From Mycobacterium bohemicum DSM 44277 (lineage in GTDB: Bacteria; Actinomycetota; Actinomycetes; Mycobacteriales; Mycobacteriaceae), in assembly GCF_001053185.1 (NCBI RefSeq), contig NZ_CSTD01000001.1, forward strand, positions 1,420,333 through 1,484,332: a stretch of DNA of 64,000 bases, given 5' to 3'. Of the stretch, positions 26,464 through 34,552 are shown in pieces. The translations under genes were made by a program, and so were the position numbers. The notes beneath the pieces were generated by a model. It was not told the origin of the DNA. It ran no database searches and was given only the letters and a program-made list of their open reading frames with translations. Position 1 is the first letter of the stretch, and the number at the start of each line of letters is the position of its first letter.

Positions 26464-28048
26464 AGCGCCAGCTGGGCAGCCAGATCTCCATGTTCCACGT
26501 CTGCTGGGAAATCGGGAGGCCGGTAAGGACCGGGAAAAGCCACGCGAAGTTCGTCACCACCAGGGCCACATAGGCCGAAACGGCGATCAGCCCCAGCGTG
26601 CGGCGCTCCGAGCCTTGCGCCATGCGGTGGCCACGCGCGGGCGGGTACAGGATGTCGCCGCAGATCAAGGCTATGGCCATGGCGAGGAACGGCCCCATCG
26701 TCGCCGCGTAGAAGAAGTACATCTGCCGGTCGATGTCGGCGAACCAGGGCAGCCACCCCGCGCAATAACCGGTCAGCACCGTCGCGTATCGCCAGTCGCG
26801 GCGCACCAGGGTGCGCCAGGCCGCGTACACCAGAACCGGCACCGCCAGCCACCACATGGCCGGCGTGCCGACCATCATCTCCGCCTTGACGCACGACTGC
26901 CCGCCGCAGCCGGGAACGTTCTGCTGATCGATCGCGTAGAGCACCGGCCGCAGCGACATCGGCCAGCTCCACGGTTTCGACTCCCACGGGTGGTAATTTC
27001 CGGCCGCGTTCGTCAGACCGGCGTGGAATTGCAGAGCCTTGGCGCTGTAATACCAGAGCGAGCGGATCGCGTCGGGCACGGGCACAACCGATTTCGTCCC
27101 GATCGTCTGGCCCACTTGGTGCCGGTCGATCGCCGTCTCGGACGCGAACCACGGCGCGTAGCTGGCCAGGTACACGGCCACCGGGATGACCGCCAGCGCA
27201 TAGGCGGTGGGAATCAGGTCGCGTCGCAACACCCCGGCCCAGGGCCGGGTGACCTGGTACTGGCGCCGCGCCGCCACGTCGAACGCCAACGACATGGCAC
27301 CGAAGAACAACACGAAGTAGAGCCCGGACCACTTTGTGCCGCAAGCCAATCCGAGCAGGACTCCGGCCAGGAAGCGCCACCATCGCACACCCAGGCGTGG
27401 GCCCCACACCGTCTCGGCGATGCGGCCCTGCATGAACGCGACGTGCATCCGTTGGCGCACCTGGTCGCGGTCGACGATGAGCGCGCCGAACGCCGCCACC
27501 ACGAAGAAGGTGAGGATGCCGTCCAGCAACGCGGTCCGGGCGGCGACGAAGCTCACGCCGTCGCAGATGACCAAGACGCCGGCGATGGCGCCGACAAGGG
27601 TGGAGCGGCTGATCCGTCGCACGATCCGCATCACCAGCGTCACCAGAACCACGCCGAGGAGCGCCCCGGTGAACCGCCAGCCCACCCCGTTGTATCCGAA
27701 CACGGCCTCGCCGATCGCGATCAACTGCTTGCCGACCGGCGGGTGCACGACGAGGCCGAACCCGGGGTTGTCCTCGACCCCGTGGTTGTGCAGCACCTGC
27801 CAGGCCTGCGGAGCGTAGTGCTTCTCGTCGAAGATCGGCGTGCCGGCGTCGGTCGGCGAACCCAGGTTGATGAACCGGGTGATCGCCGCCAGCACGGTGA
27901 TCACGCCCGTGGCGACCCACCCGCGGACGTGGTCGAGCGGCCCGAAGTCGGCCGGCGGAACCAGCGGCCCCGGGCTGACGACGGGTACGACGCGTTCCTG
28001 CTCGGCAGCCCCTTCGGTCAGGGAGGTTTCGCGGGGCGGGGCGGTCAT
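26462..28048 (-). CDS. pmt: Protein O-mannosyltransferase (Pmt, GT39)
   Basis: A 528-residue polytopic membrane enzyme that transfers mannose from polyprenyl-phosphomannose to exported proteins during Sec translocation. The acidic catalytic pair follows the first helix (DEKHYAPQAW, residues about 73-82), with many hydrophobic helices after it. Start ATG at 28048 gives a short cytoplasmic N-terminus and is 25 bp from the divergent rsmI. It matches Rv1002c in place and size. Loss of this enzyme attenuates M. tuberculosis. Confidence 0.94.
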   Translation of the reverse strand: MTAPPRETSLTEGAAEQERVVPVVSPGPLVPPADFGPLDHVRGWVATGVITVLAAITRFINLGSPTDAGTPIFDEKHYAPQAWQVLHNHGVEDNPGFGLVVHPPVGKQLIAIGEAVFGYNGVGWRFTGALLGVVLVTLVMRIVRRISRSTLVGAIAGVLVICDGVSFVAARTALLDGILTFFVVAAFGALIVDRDQVRQRMHVAFMQGRIAETVWGPRLGVRWWRFLAGVLLGLACGTKWSGLYFVLFFGAMSLAFDVAARRQYQVTRPWAGVLRRDLIPTAYALAVIPVAVYLASYAPWFASETAIDRHQVGQTIGTKSVVPVPDAIRSLWYYSAKALQFHAGLTNAAGNYHPWESKPWSWPMSLRPVLYAIDQQNVPGCGGQSCVKAEMMVGTPAMWWLAVPVLVYAAWRTLVRRDWRYATVLTGYCAGWLPWFADIDRQMYFFYAATMGPFLAMAIALICGDILYPPARGHRMAQGSERRTLGLIAVSAYVALVVTNFAWLFPVLTGLPISQQTWNMEIWLPSWR

Positions 28049-28073
28049 CGGTGTCGATCGTAGGCTGTCGGGC

Positions 28074-28910
28074 ATGACCACTGGGCGGCTATTGCTGGGT
28101 GCGACGCCGCTGGGCCGGCCGTCGGACGCCTCGCCGCGGCTGATCGACGCCCTGGCCCGGGCCGACGTGGTGGCCGCCGAGGACACCCGCCGGGTGCGGA
28201 CCCTGGCCAAGGCGCTCGAGGTCCGGATCACCGGCCGGGTAGTCAGCCTGTTCGACAGCGTCGAGGCCGCGCGGGTGGACCCCCTGATCGAGGCCATGCA
28301 GGCGGGCGCGACGGTGCTGGTGGTCAGCGATGCCGGGATGCCGGTGATCAGCGATCCCGGTTACCGGCTGGTGGTCGCGTGCGCCGAGGCCGGCCTTCCG
28401 GTGCAGTGCCTGCCCGGGCCGTCGGCGGTCACGACGGCGCTGGCGGTCTCCGGTCTCCCCTCGGAGAGGTTCTGCTTCGAGGGGTTCGCGCCCCGCAAGA
28501 AGGCGGCGCGCCGGACGTGGCTCGCGGCGCTGGGGGATGAGCGGCGCACCTGCGTGTTCTTCGAATCACCGCGCCGGCTCGCCGCTTGTCTGCACGACGC
28601 CGTCGAGCAGCTGGGCGGCGACCGCCGCGCGGCGGTCTGCCGCGAGCTCACCAAGGTGCACGAGGAAGTGGTGCGCGGATCGCTCGAGGAGCTGGCCGCG
28701 TGGGCGGACGGCGGCGTGCTCGGCGAAATCACGATCGTCCTGGCCGGGGCGACCCCGCGCGCGGACGTGCCCTCGCTGGTGGCGCAGGTGGAGAACCTCG
28801 TCGGGGCGGGGGCCCGCGTCAAGGACGCCTGCGGTGAGGTGGCCGCGGCCCACGCGGGCGTCCGCTCGCGAGAACTCTACGAGGCGGTCCTGCGGTCACG
28901 CCGTGGGTGA
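28074..28910 (+). CDS. rsmI: 16S rRNA 2'-O-methyltransferase (C1402)
   Basis: A 278-residue tetrapyrrole-methylase-fold enzyme that methylates the ribose of C1402 in 16S rRNA. The family motifs are present: AEDTRRVRTL near residue 35, VVSDAGMPVISDPGYRLV near 85-102, and LPGPSAVTTAL near 115. ATG 28074 is the first start after the divergent pmt start and gives the usual length. Confidence 0.93.
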   Translation: MTTGRLLLGATPLGRPSDASPRLIDALARADVVAAEDTRRVRTLAKALEVRITGRVVSLFDSVEAARVDPLIEAMQAGATVLVVSDAGMPVISDPGYRLVVACAEAGLPVQCLPGPSAVTTALAVSGLPSERFCFEGFAPRKKAARRTWLAALGDERRTCVFFESPRRLAACLHDAVEQLGGDRRAAVCRELTKVHEEVVRGSLEELAAWADGGVLGEITIVLAGATPRADVPSLVAQVENLVGAGARVKDACGEVAAAHAGVRSRELYEAVLRSRRG

Positions 28911-28921
28911 ACCCGGCCGGC

Positions 28922-29232
28922 CTACAGGTGCGGCAGGTTCAGCGGGTTCGGTAGCGAGGGCAACGCGGGCGGTGGGGGCCCGGCCCGGCGGGCGGGCCGG
29001 GCGGCGTCGCGTTGGCTGCTTGGGCGAAGGGTGTGGGCGGCTGCGGTGACACCGCGTCGGGCGCGGGCTTGGGTGTCTCGGGCATCAGGACCGAGGCCAC
29101 TCGCTCGCACTTCGCCGCCCCGCCGCAGCTGCCTCCCGTCGGCAGCGGCGTACTGACCGAGGTCAGCGGCGTCACCGCCAGCGTTCCACCGAGCAGCGCG
29201 GATGCCGCTGCGCCGAGCAGAGCGATTCTCAT
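28922..29232 (-). CDS. Small secreted Pro-rich protein, frame change near the end
   Basis: From ATG 29232 the product has a signal peptide (MRIALLGAAASALLGGTLA), a cysteine pair (GGSCGGAAKC), and a Pro/Ala-rich tail. In that frame the end is arginine-rich and stops near 28939. One frame over, the same stretch reads PPPPALPSLPNPLNLPHL and stops at 28922-28924, a far more typical ending for a mycobacterial secreted protein. One indel in the G/C runs near 28975-28995 would reconcile them. Function unknown; in the Rv1004c position, though I cannot confirm homology. Confidence 0.55.
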
Positions 29233-29363
29233 GACAAAAACCTCATATCCAGCAGTCGAAACGCAATTGGTACGAGTCACCCCGGGTCAATGGTCAGAGC
29301 TTAAGCGCAACCGCCCCGTGATGCGGGCGTTATGGGAAATCCGCAGGTTGCCGATTATCCCGG

Positions 29364-30626
29364 CTAACCGCGCGCCGCCGCGGGCGTGGGATGCGGCGCC
29401 CCGACGATCGGGGACGCCTTGTGCAGGCATTCCGCCCATTCGGCGTCGGGGTCGGAATCCGCGGTGATGCCCCCGCCGACGCCCAGCACGGCGTTGCCCG
29501 ACGTGTCGAACTCGACGGTGCGGATCGCGACGTTGAGCTCGCACCCGGCCACGGGCGACGCCAACCCTATCGTCCCGCAGTAGATCCCTCGCCGCTTCTG
29601 TTCCCACGTCGATATGAGCTGGCGTGCGCGGCTTTTTGGCGTTCCCGTGACCGAAGCGGGCGGGAAGGCGGCGTCCAGCAGCGCCGACGTCGTAACCTCG
29701 GCGGCGACCAGGGCCGAGACGGTCGACACCAGGTGCCAGACGCCGGGCGCGCGGCGCACCACCAGCAGTTCCGGGACGGTGACGGTGCCGGTGATCGCGA
29801 CCCGACCCAGGTCATTGCGGACGAGATCCACGATCATGATGTTCTCGGCCACGTCCTTCGCGGACGCCCGCAGCGCCGATGGCCAGGCGTCCAGCGGCAG
29901 CGTGCCCTTGATGGGGCTGGAGGTCACGGCCTCCCCGCGGCGGCGCAGGAACAGCTCCGGCGACAGTGACGCGACCGCGCCCCAGGGTCCGGCGAGGTAG
30001 GCGGCGCGCGCGGGAGCGGTGCGCGCGACGCCGTCGACGAAGAAATCCAGCGGGTCGCCGCGGAATTTCCCGCTCAGCTGCGTGCACACGCACGCCTGGT
30101 ACACCTCCCCGGCCGCGATCGCCTCCAGGCAGGCCAGCACGCCGCCACGGTGCGCCGCACGATCGGCAGTTCCCCAGTCGATCAGGCAGTCGCGCGGCGT
30201 CGCCCAGGGCGACGCCAACGCGGTGGCGAGCCAGTCGGGCATCGTTGCGCCGGAAAGGCTTTCGTACCACCAATCGCCGGCGGCGTCCCGGCGCAGCACG
30301 CAGTCGGTCCAGCCGCCTGCGGCCTCGGGGATCCGGTTCGGTCGCCCGTCCGCGCCCGGGTCCGGATACGACAGGTAGCCCAGCCAGCCGCCGCCCACCG
30401 CCGTCGAGTCGGGGCTGGCGCTCCCGGCGCCGCTCGGCGGCGCCGGGAACGCCTCGTCGGCATCCACCGGGCCCACCGACAGGCTGGGGGCGATCACCGC
30501 CAGCGCCCCGAACCACTCGCCGGTCAGCGCCGCCGGTGGCGGCAGACCGAGGCGGGCGGTCGCGTCACCGATCGCCCGCAGCACCCGCGGCGCGGTGCCG
30601 AGGTCGCCAAGCCGGTCGATTCGCAC
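29364..30626 (-). CDS. pabB: Aminodeoxychorismate synthase component I
   Basis: A 420-residue chorismate-binding enzyme that makes 4-amino-4-deoxychorismate for folate. Characteristic motifs: SSPIKGTLPLDA, VDLVRNDLGRVA (with metal-binding residues), ASVTGTPK and the C-terminal GTIGLASPVAGCELNVAIRT. The GTG at 30626 gives the usual N-terminus. It lies 26 bp downstream of an ECF sigma factor gene on the same strand. The glutaminase subunit is not encoded nearby. Confidence 0.92.
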   Translation of the reverse strand: MRIDRLGDLGTAPRVLRAIGDATARLGLPPPAALTGEWFGALAVIAPSLSVGPVDADEAFPAPPSGAGSASPDSTAVGGGWLGYLSYPDPGADGRPNRIPEAAGGWTDCVLRRDAAGDWWYESLSGATMPDWLATALASPWATPRDCLIDWGTADRAAHRGGVLACLEAIAAGEVYQACVCTQLSGKFRGDPLDFFVDGVARTAPARAAYLAGPWGAVASLSPELFLRRRGEAVTSSPIKGTLPLDAWPSALRASAKDVAENIMIVDLVRNDLGRVAITGTVTVPELLVVRRAPGVWHLVSTVSALVAAEVTTSALLDAAFPPASVTGTPKSRARQLISTWEQKRRGIYCGTIGLASPVAGCELNVAIRTVEFDTSGNAVLGVGGGITADSDPDAEWAECLHKASPIVGAPHPTPAAARG

Positions 30627-30652
30627 CGCCCTAGCTTGGCAGGTGAGGAGTT

Positions 30653-31552
30653 TCAGCGGCGACTGATGTCGCGCGCCGCCGCCAGGGTCACCAGTTTGTC
30701 CGGATTGCGCATCACGTAGAAGTTGGTGATCTTGTCCTGAACGATCTCCACCGTGATCACCCCCTCGAGGCGCCCGTCGAGGTAGAACAGCACCGCCGGC
30801 GCGCTGTTGCACGTCACCATTTCCGTCCGTAGGCGGGCCCCGCCCTTGCGCATCAATCCGGCAATCGCCGCGGCGACCCGGGCGGCGCCGACCACCGGCC
30901 TGCGCGCGGCGCTCACCTTGCCACCGCTGTCGGCCGTCCAGGTGGCGTCCGGGGCCAGCAAGGCCATCAGGGCCTCGACGTCGCCGCCGGCGGCGGTTTG
31001 CAGGAACTGCATGGTGATCCGTGCGTTGCGTTGCGGATCGGTCGCATCGAATCTCTTGCGCCGGGCCCGCACGTGCTCGCGGGCCCGGTGCGCGACCTGC
31101 CGCACTGTTGGCGCCGGCTTGCCCACCGCCGCGGCGATCTCGGCGTACTCGAAGCCGAACACCTCGCGCAGCACGAACACCGCCCGCTCATCGGGAGTCA
31201 GCGTCTCCAGCAAGACCAACATGGCCATCGAAACCGATTCCGCCAGAACGACATCGGCCGACGGGTCCTGATCGTCGAGGAGCAGCGGCTCGGGCAGCCA
31301 CGGCCCGACGTACTCCTCCCGGCGGCGGGCGCCGGCACGCAGCGTATTGAGCGCCTGACGGGTCACCAGCTGGGCGAGGTAGGACTTGGTGTCGCGCACC
31401 CGCGTCAGGTCGACCTCCGCCCAGCGCAGGTAGCTGTCCTGCAGCACGTCGTCGGCTTCGGTCGCCGAGCCCAGGATCTCGTAGGCGACGGTGAACAGCA
31501 GCGGCCGCAGGAGGGTGAAGCGCTCGGCGTGCTCGTCGCCGGCCGCCGTCAT
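30653..31552 (-). CDS. ECF41-type sigma factor with SnoaL-like C-terminal domain
   Basis: A 299-residue extracytoplasmic-function sigma factor. Regions sigma2 (about 12-75, with DVLQDSYLRW) and sigma4 (about 118-175, FGFEYAEIAAAVGKPAPTVR) are followed by a SnoaL-like domain. Three ECF41 signatures are visible: WLPEP between the sigma domains, DSGGK in place of the usual DGGGK, and NPDKL near the end. In ECF41 proteins the C-terminal extension regulates activity in place of a classic anti-sigma factor. The ATG overlaps the stop of the upstream oxidoreductase (ATGA), the usual ECF41 partner arrangement. M. tuberculosis SigJ is of this type. Confidence 0.9.
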   Translation of the reverse strand: MTAAGDEHAERFTLLRPLLFTVAYEILGSATEADDVLQDSYLRWAEVDLTRVRDTKSYLAQLVTRQALNTLRAGARRREEYVGPWLPEPLLLDDQDPSADVVLAESVSMAMLVLLETLTPDERAVFVLREVFGFEYAEIAAAVGKPAPTVRQVAHRAREHVRARRKRFDATDPQRNARITMQFLQTAAGGDVEALMALLAPDATWTADSGGKVSAARRPVVGAARVAAAIAGLMRKGGARLRTEMVTCNSAPAVLFYLDGRLEGVITVEIVQDKITNFYVMRNPDKLVTLAAARDISRR

Positions 31553-32115
31553 CGGCTGACGACCTGCCGGCTGGCTTGCATCCGCGCGGGACGCTTGCCG
31601 CCCTTGAGCCAACGGTAGGAGCCGGGTTTGGCGGCCTCGCGCCGGATGGACCACAGGGTGGCCTTGCAGATCGCCTCCTTGAGCGACGTCGCGAGGCGGC
31701 CGCCCATGACGAGGTTGATCGGGGTGTCGTCGGTGTGGGAGAGCTGGATCGCCGCGCCGGAGCGGCCGAGGCTGATGCACTGGCCGATGAACGCCTGGTT
31801 GACCGCCGCCGGTGTGCGCCCGGCGATGCGGCTCAGGACGGTATTGGCCGCTTGCGCGCCCAGCGGCCCGGCCGCCTGGCAGCTCATCCGCAGCGGCCGG
31901 CCCGACGGCGCGGCGGCATCACCCGCGGCGACGATGCGGTCGTCGTCGATGCTCGTCAGCGTCTCGTCGGTGATCAGCCGCCCCACCGCGTCGGTCGTCA
32001 GCCCGCTGCGTGCAGCAAGGTCCGGCACGGCGAAGCCGGCCGTCCAGACGGTCACGGCGCCGGGCACCACCCGGCCGTCGCCGAGTGCCACCGCATCCCG
32101 GCGCACCTCGCTCGC
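31549..32115 (-). pseudogene. NAD(P)H dehydrogenase-like FAD oxidoreductase, 3' part
   Basis: The C-terminal half of an FAD-dependent oxidoreductase of the NDH-2-like family: SEVRRDAVALGDGRVVPG, the second FAD motif IVAAGDAAAP and the C-terminal membrane-associating region. Its N-terminal part is at about 33876-34310, separated by a foreign 1.7-kb segment; roughly 65 residues of the middle (second dinucleotide fold) are missing from both. The present frame runs upstream without a stop into an LLM-class oxidoreductase, so a 392-residue hybrid starting at 32727 could be made. The stop overlaps the sigma factor start. The boundary is approximate (32105-32130). Confidence 0.8.
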
Positions 32116-32727
32116 AGCCAGCCGCCCGGCCCGGCGCGCCGCCGCCGGGCTGTGCCCGCCGATGTGGACCGGAAGCCGTTCCCCGGCAACGGGTTTGGGA
32201 TACGACATGACGCCGTCGAAGTCGAAGAACTCGCCGTGATGTGAGGCGCCTTCGGGCCGGTCCGCCCAGAGCGTCCGCAGCACCGCCAGCTGTTCGTCGG
32301 CGCGCCTGCCCCGGGTCGCGAAGTCGGCGCCGCACGCCTCGACCTCTTCTCTGAGCCAGCCGACGCCCACGCACAACCGAAGCCGGCCGCCGGAGAGCAC
32401 GTCGACGGTCGCGGCCCGCTTGGCCAGCACCACGGGGTGGTGGTTGGGCAGGACCAGCACCCCGGTCGCCAGGCCCAGCCGGCCGGTGTGGGCAGCGAGG
32501 AACGCCAGCACGTCCAGGGGATCGGGAATGGGGCAGTCCGCGGCCATGCCGACCCGCCCCGACTTGTCGTAGGGATAGACGCTGTCGTAGCTGGTGGCCA
32601 GGACGGTGTGCTCGGCGACGATGATCGATTCAAAACCGCACGCCTCGAGGTGCCGGGCGAAGCTCACCATCCATTGGGGGTCGGCGGTGACCCCATCGGC
32701 CACCGGGGCGACGACCGAAACCTTCAT
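32116..32727 (-). pseudogene. LLM-class F420-dependent oxidoreductase, 5' part
   Basis: Begins with ATG 32727 (MKVSVVAPVADGV) and shows the N-terminal half of a bacterial-luciferase-like TIM barrel: ARHLEACGFESIIVAEHT, TGRLGLATGVLVLPNHHPVV and LCVGVGWLREEVEACG, up to IGGHSPAAARRAGRL, a segment that normally precedes the last third. After that the reading frame passes into the FAD oxidoreductase. About 90 or more C-terminal residues are lost. It lies 22 bp downstream of malQ, presumably its original neighbour. Confidence 0.8.
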
Positions 32728-32749
32728 GGGGCTTGAAGCTACAGGGCGG

Positions 32750-33875
32750 CTAGCAGCCGCCGGCCGGGGGCGCGATGGCTGCGCGCACCGCCTCGGCGAG
32801 GGCGGCCACCCGGCGGTCGGTGAACACGTCCTCCAGCAGCACCGCGTGGCCATCCGGGCCGCTCAGCGGGATCCGCCAGTTGGGGTACTCGTCGGTGGTG
32901 CCGGGCTGGTTCTGGGTGCGACGGTCACCCACGGCGTCGGTCAGCGCGACTCCCAGCAGCCGCGACGGCGTTCGGCCCAGGTACCGGTACAGCGCCGTGA
33001 CGATCGATTCCGGGTCGCTGTCGTCGCTGCCGAGCAGCCCGACCCGGCGCAGTTCGGCGAGCCAGGCGGCCAGCTCGGCGCGGGCGGCCTCGAGCTCGTC
33101 CGCGGCGGGCCTGGTCAGCAGGCCGAGCGACTCGCGCAGCCGGACTTGGTCGCCCGCCAGGTAGCCGACGGTGGGGGGGAGGTCGTGGGTGGTGACCGAG
33201 GACAGGCAGTACTCCCGCCAGCGGTCGGCCGGCAGCGGCCCGCCGTTTCCGTCGCGGTCCAGTTCGAACCAGAGGATCGAGGTGCCCAGCACGCCGCGCA
33301 ATAATAGATAGTCGCGCACCCAGGGTTCGACGGTGCCCAGGTCCTCGCCGACGACGACCGCGCCGGCCCGGTGCGCCTCCAGCGCGACGACGCCGAGCAT
33401 CGCCTCGTGGTTGTAGCGGACATAGGTGCCCTCGGTGGGCCGCGCGCCGTCGGGGATCCACCACAGCCGGAACAGCCCGATGATGTGGTCGATGCGCACC
33501 CCGCCGGCGTGCCGCAGGATCGCCCGGATGAGCGCGCGAAAGGGCCGGTACTCCTGATCTTCCAGCCGGTCCGGCCGCCACGGCGGCTGCGACCAGTCCT
33601 GGCCGAGCTGGTTGAATTCGTCGGGCGGCGCGCCCGCGGTCACGCCCGGCGCCAGCACGTCCTGCAGGGCCCACGCGTCGGCGCCGTGGGGGTGCACGCC
33701 GACGGCGAGGTCCGCCATGATGCCCAGCGCCATCCCGGCCCGCACCGCCTGCGATTGCGCGGCCGCCAGTTGCTCGTCGAGCTGCCACTGCAGCCACCGA
33801 TGGAAATCGACGGAGTCCGCGTGCTTGCGGACGAACTTCGCGACGCCCGGACCGTCCGGGCGCTGCAGCGAGTGC
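32750..33875 (-). pseudogene. malQ: 4-alpha-glucanotransferase, 3' part
   Basis: The C-terminal ~375 residues of MalQ (GH77), which transfers glucan chains in maltodextrin and glycogen metabolism. It starts near LQRPDGPGVAKFVRKHADSV, with catalytic-region motifs RIDHIIGLFRLWWIP (nucleophile Asp), GEDLGTVEPWVRDYL (acid/base region) and TTHDLPP. The N-terminal half is replaced by the FAD oxidoreductase 5' part. No start codon remains in a sensible place. The boundary is approximate (33865-33885). Confidence 0.85.
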
Positions 33876-34310
33876 GGCCGACGGCAGGTCGGCCAGCGCG
33901 TACCGCAGCCGTTGGGCGCTCTCGAGGTCGGCGACGGAGTGGGCGAATTCGGCGAAACCCGGCACCCCGGCGGGCGTTGCGCCGGTGCTGCCGACGGCGT
34001 AGATCAGGTAGTCGTAATCCAGCTCGGCGCCCGAGGTCAGCAGTGCCCGCCGATCGCCGGCCGAGATGTGGTGCACGGTGTCGACCACCAGACGAATCCC
34101 CTCGCCGAGCAGCGAGCCGTAATCGCCGGTCGCGCTGCCGGTCTCGGCGATCAACTGGTGCAGGCGAATTCGCTCCACGAAGACGCGGCGCGGATTGACC
34201 ATCGTGATATCGACGTCCGGGCGCTGCCTCAGATGGTTGGCGGCCACGGCTCCGGCGTAGCCACCGCCGACGACGACGACGCGGGTTCTCTGAGCGTGCA
34301 CCTCGGTCAT
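33876..34310 (-). pseudogene. NAD(P)H dehydrogenase-like FAD oxidoreductase, 5' part
   Basis: ATG 34310 is preceded by AGGAGGAAAC. The product opens with the FAD-binding Rossmann motif VVVVGGGYAGAVAANHL and runs through YDYLIYAVGSTGATPAGVPG to RYALADLPSA, then enters malQ sequence out of frame. It is the front of the gene whose tail is at 31549. Such oxidoreductases are the standard target genes of ECF41 sigma factors, and the sigma gene lies downstream of the tail, so the original order was oxidoreductase then sigma factor. Confidence 0.82.
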
Positions 34311-34345
34311 GTTTCCTCCTGATCTCTTCGGGCTTGTGCCCTGGA

Positions 34346-34372
34346 GACACCGCGGCTCCGCCAAGCGTGACA
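34346..34372 (-). promoter_or_regulatory. Candidate ECF41 promoter for the oxidoreductase-sigma operon
   Basis: On the minus strand TGTCACG (34372-34366), a 16-base spacer and TGTC (34349-34346) resemble the ECF41 promoter consensus as I recall it (TGTCACA then CGTC), with one mismatch in each box. It lies 36 bases upstream of the ATG at 34310, consistent with autoregulation. Confidence 0.4.
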
Positions 34373-34552
34373 ACACCGGCCACAAGTGTGACTTGACTCA
34401 CGCGGGGAGCCCGCGCGGCAGCCGTCCGGGCGGTCGCCGCGTGTTAGGCTGCGCTACACCATTTCGTGGCTTGTCCTGCGCGAACTGCGACGGACGCCCG
34501 CGAGATCTGGGGGCTTCTTCAGTCCACGTAGCCGCGGACGGAACGAGGAGCC

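Noticed and set aside
31549..32727. A genuine LLM-FAD fusion enzyme
   Set aside because: The frame is open across the joint, but both halves are cut inside folded domains and matching pieces of the FAD gene and malQ lie at the other end of the insert, so it is a joint product rather than an evolved fusion.
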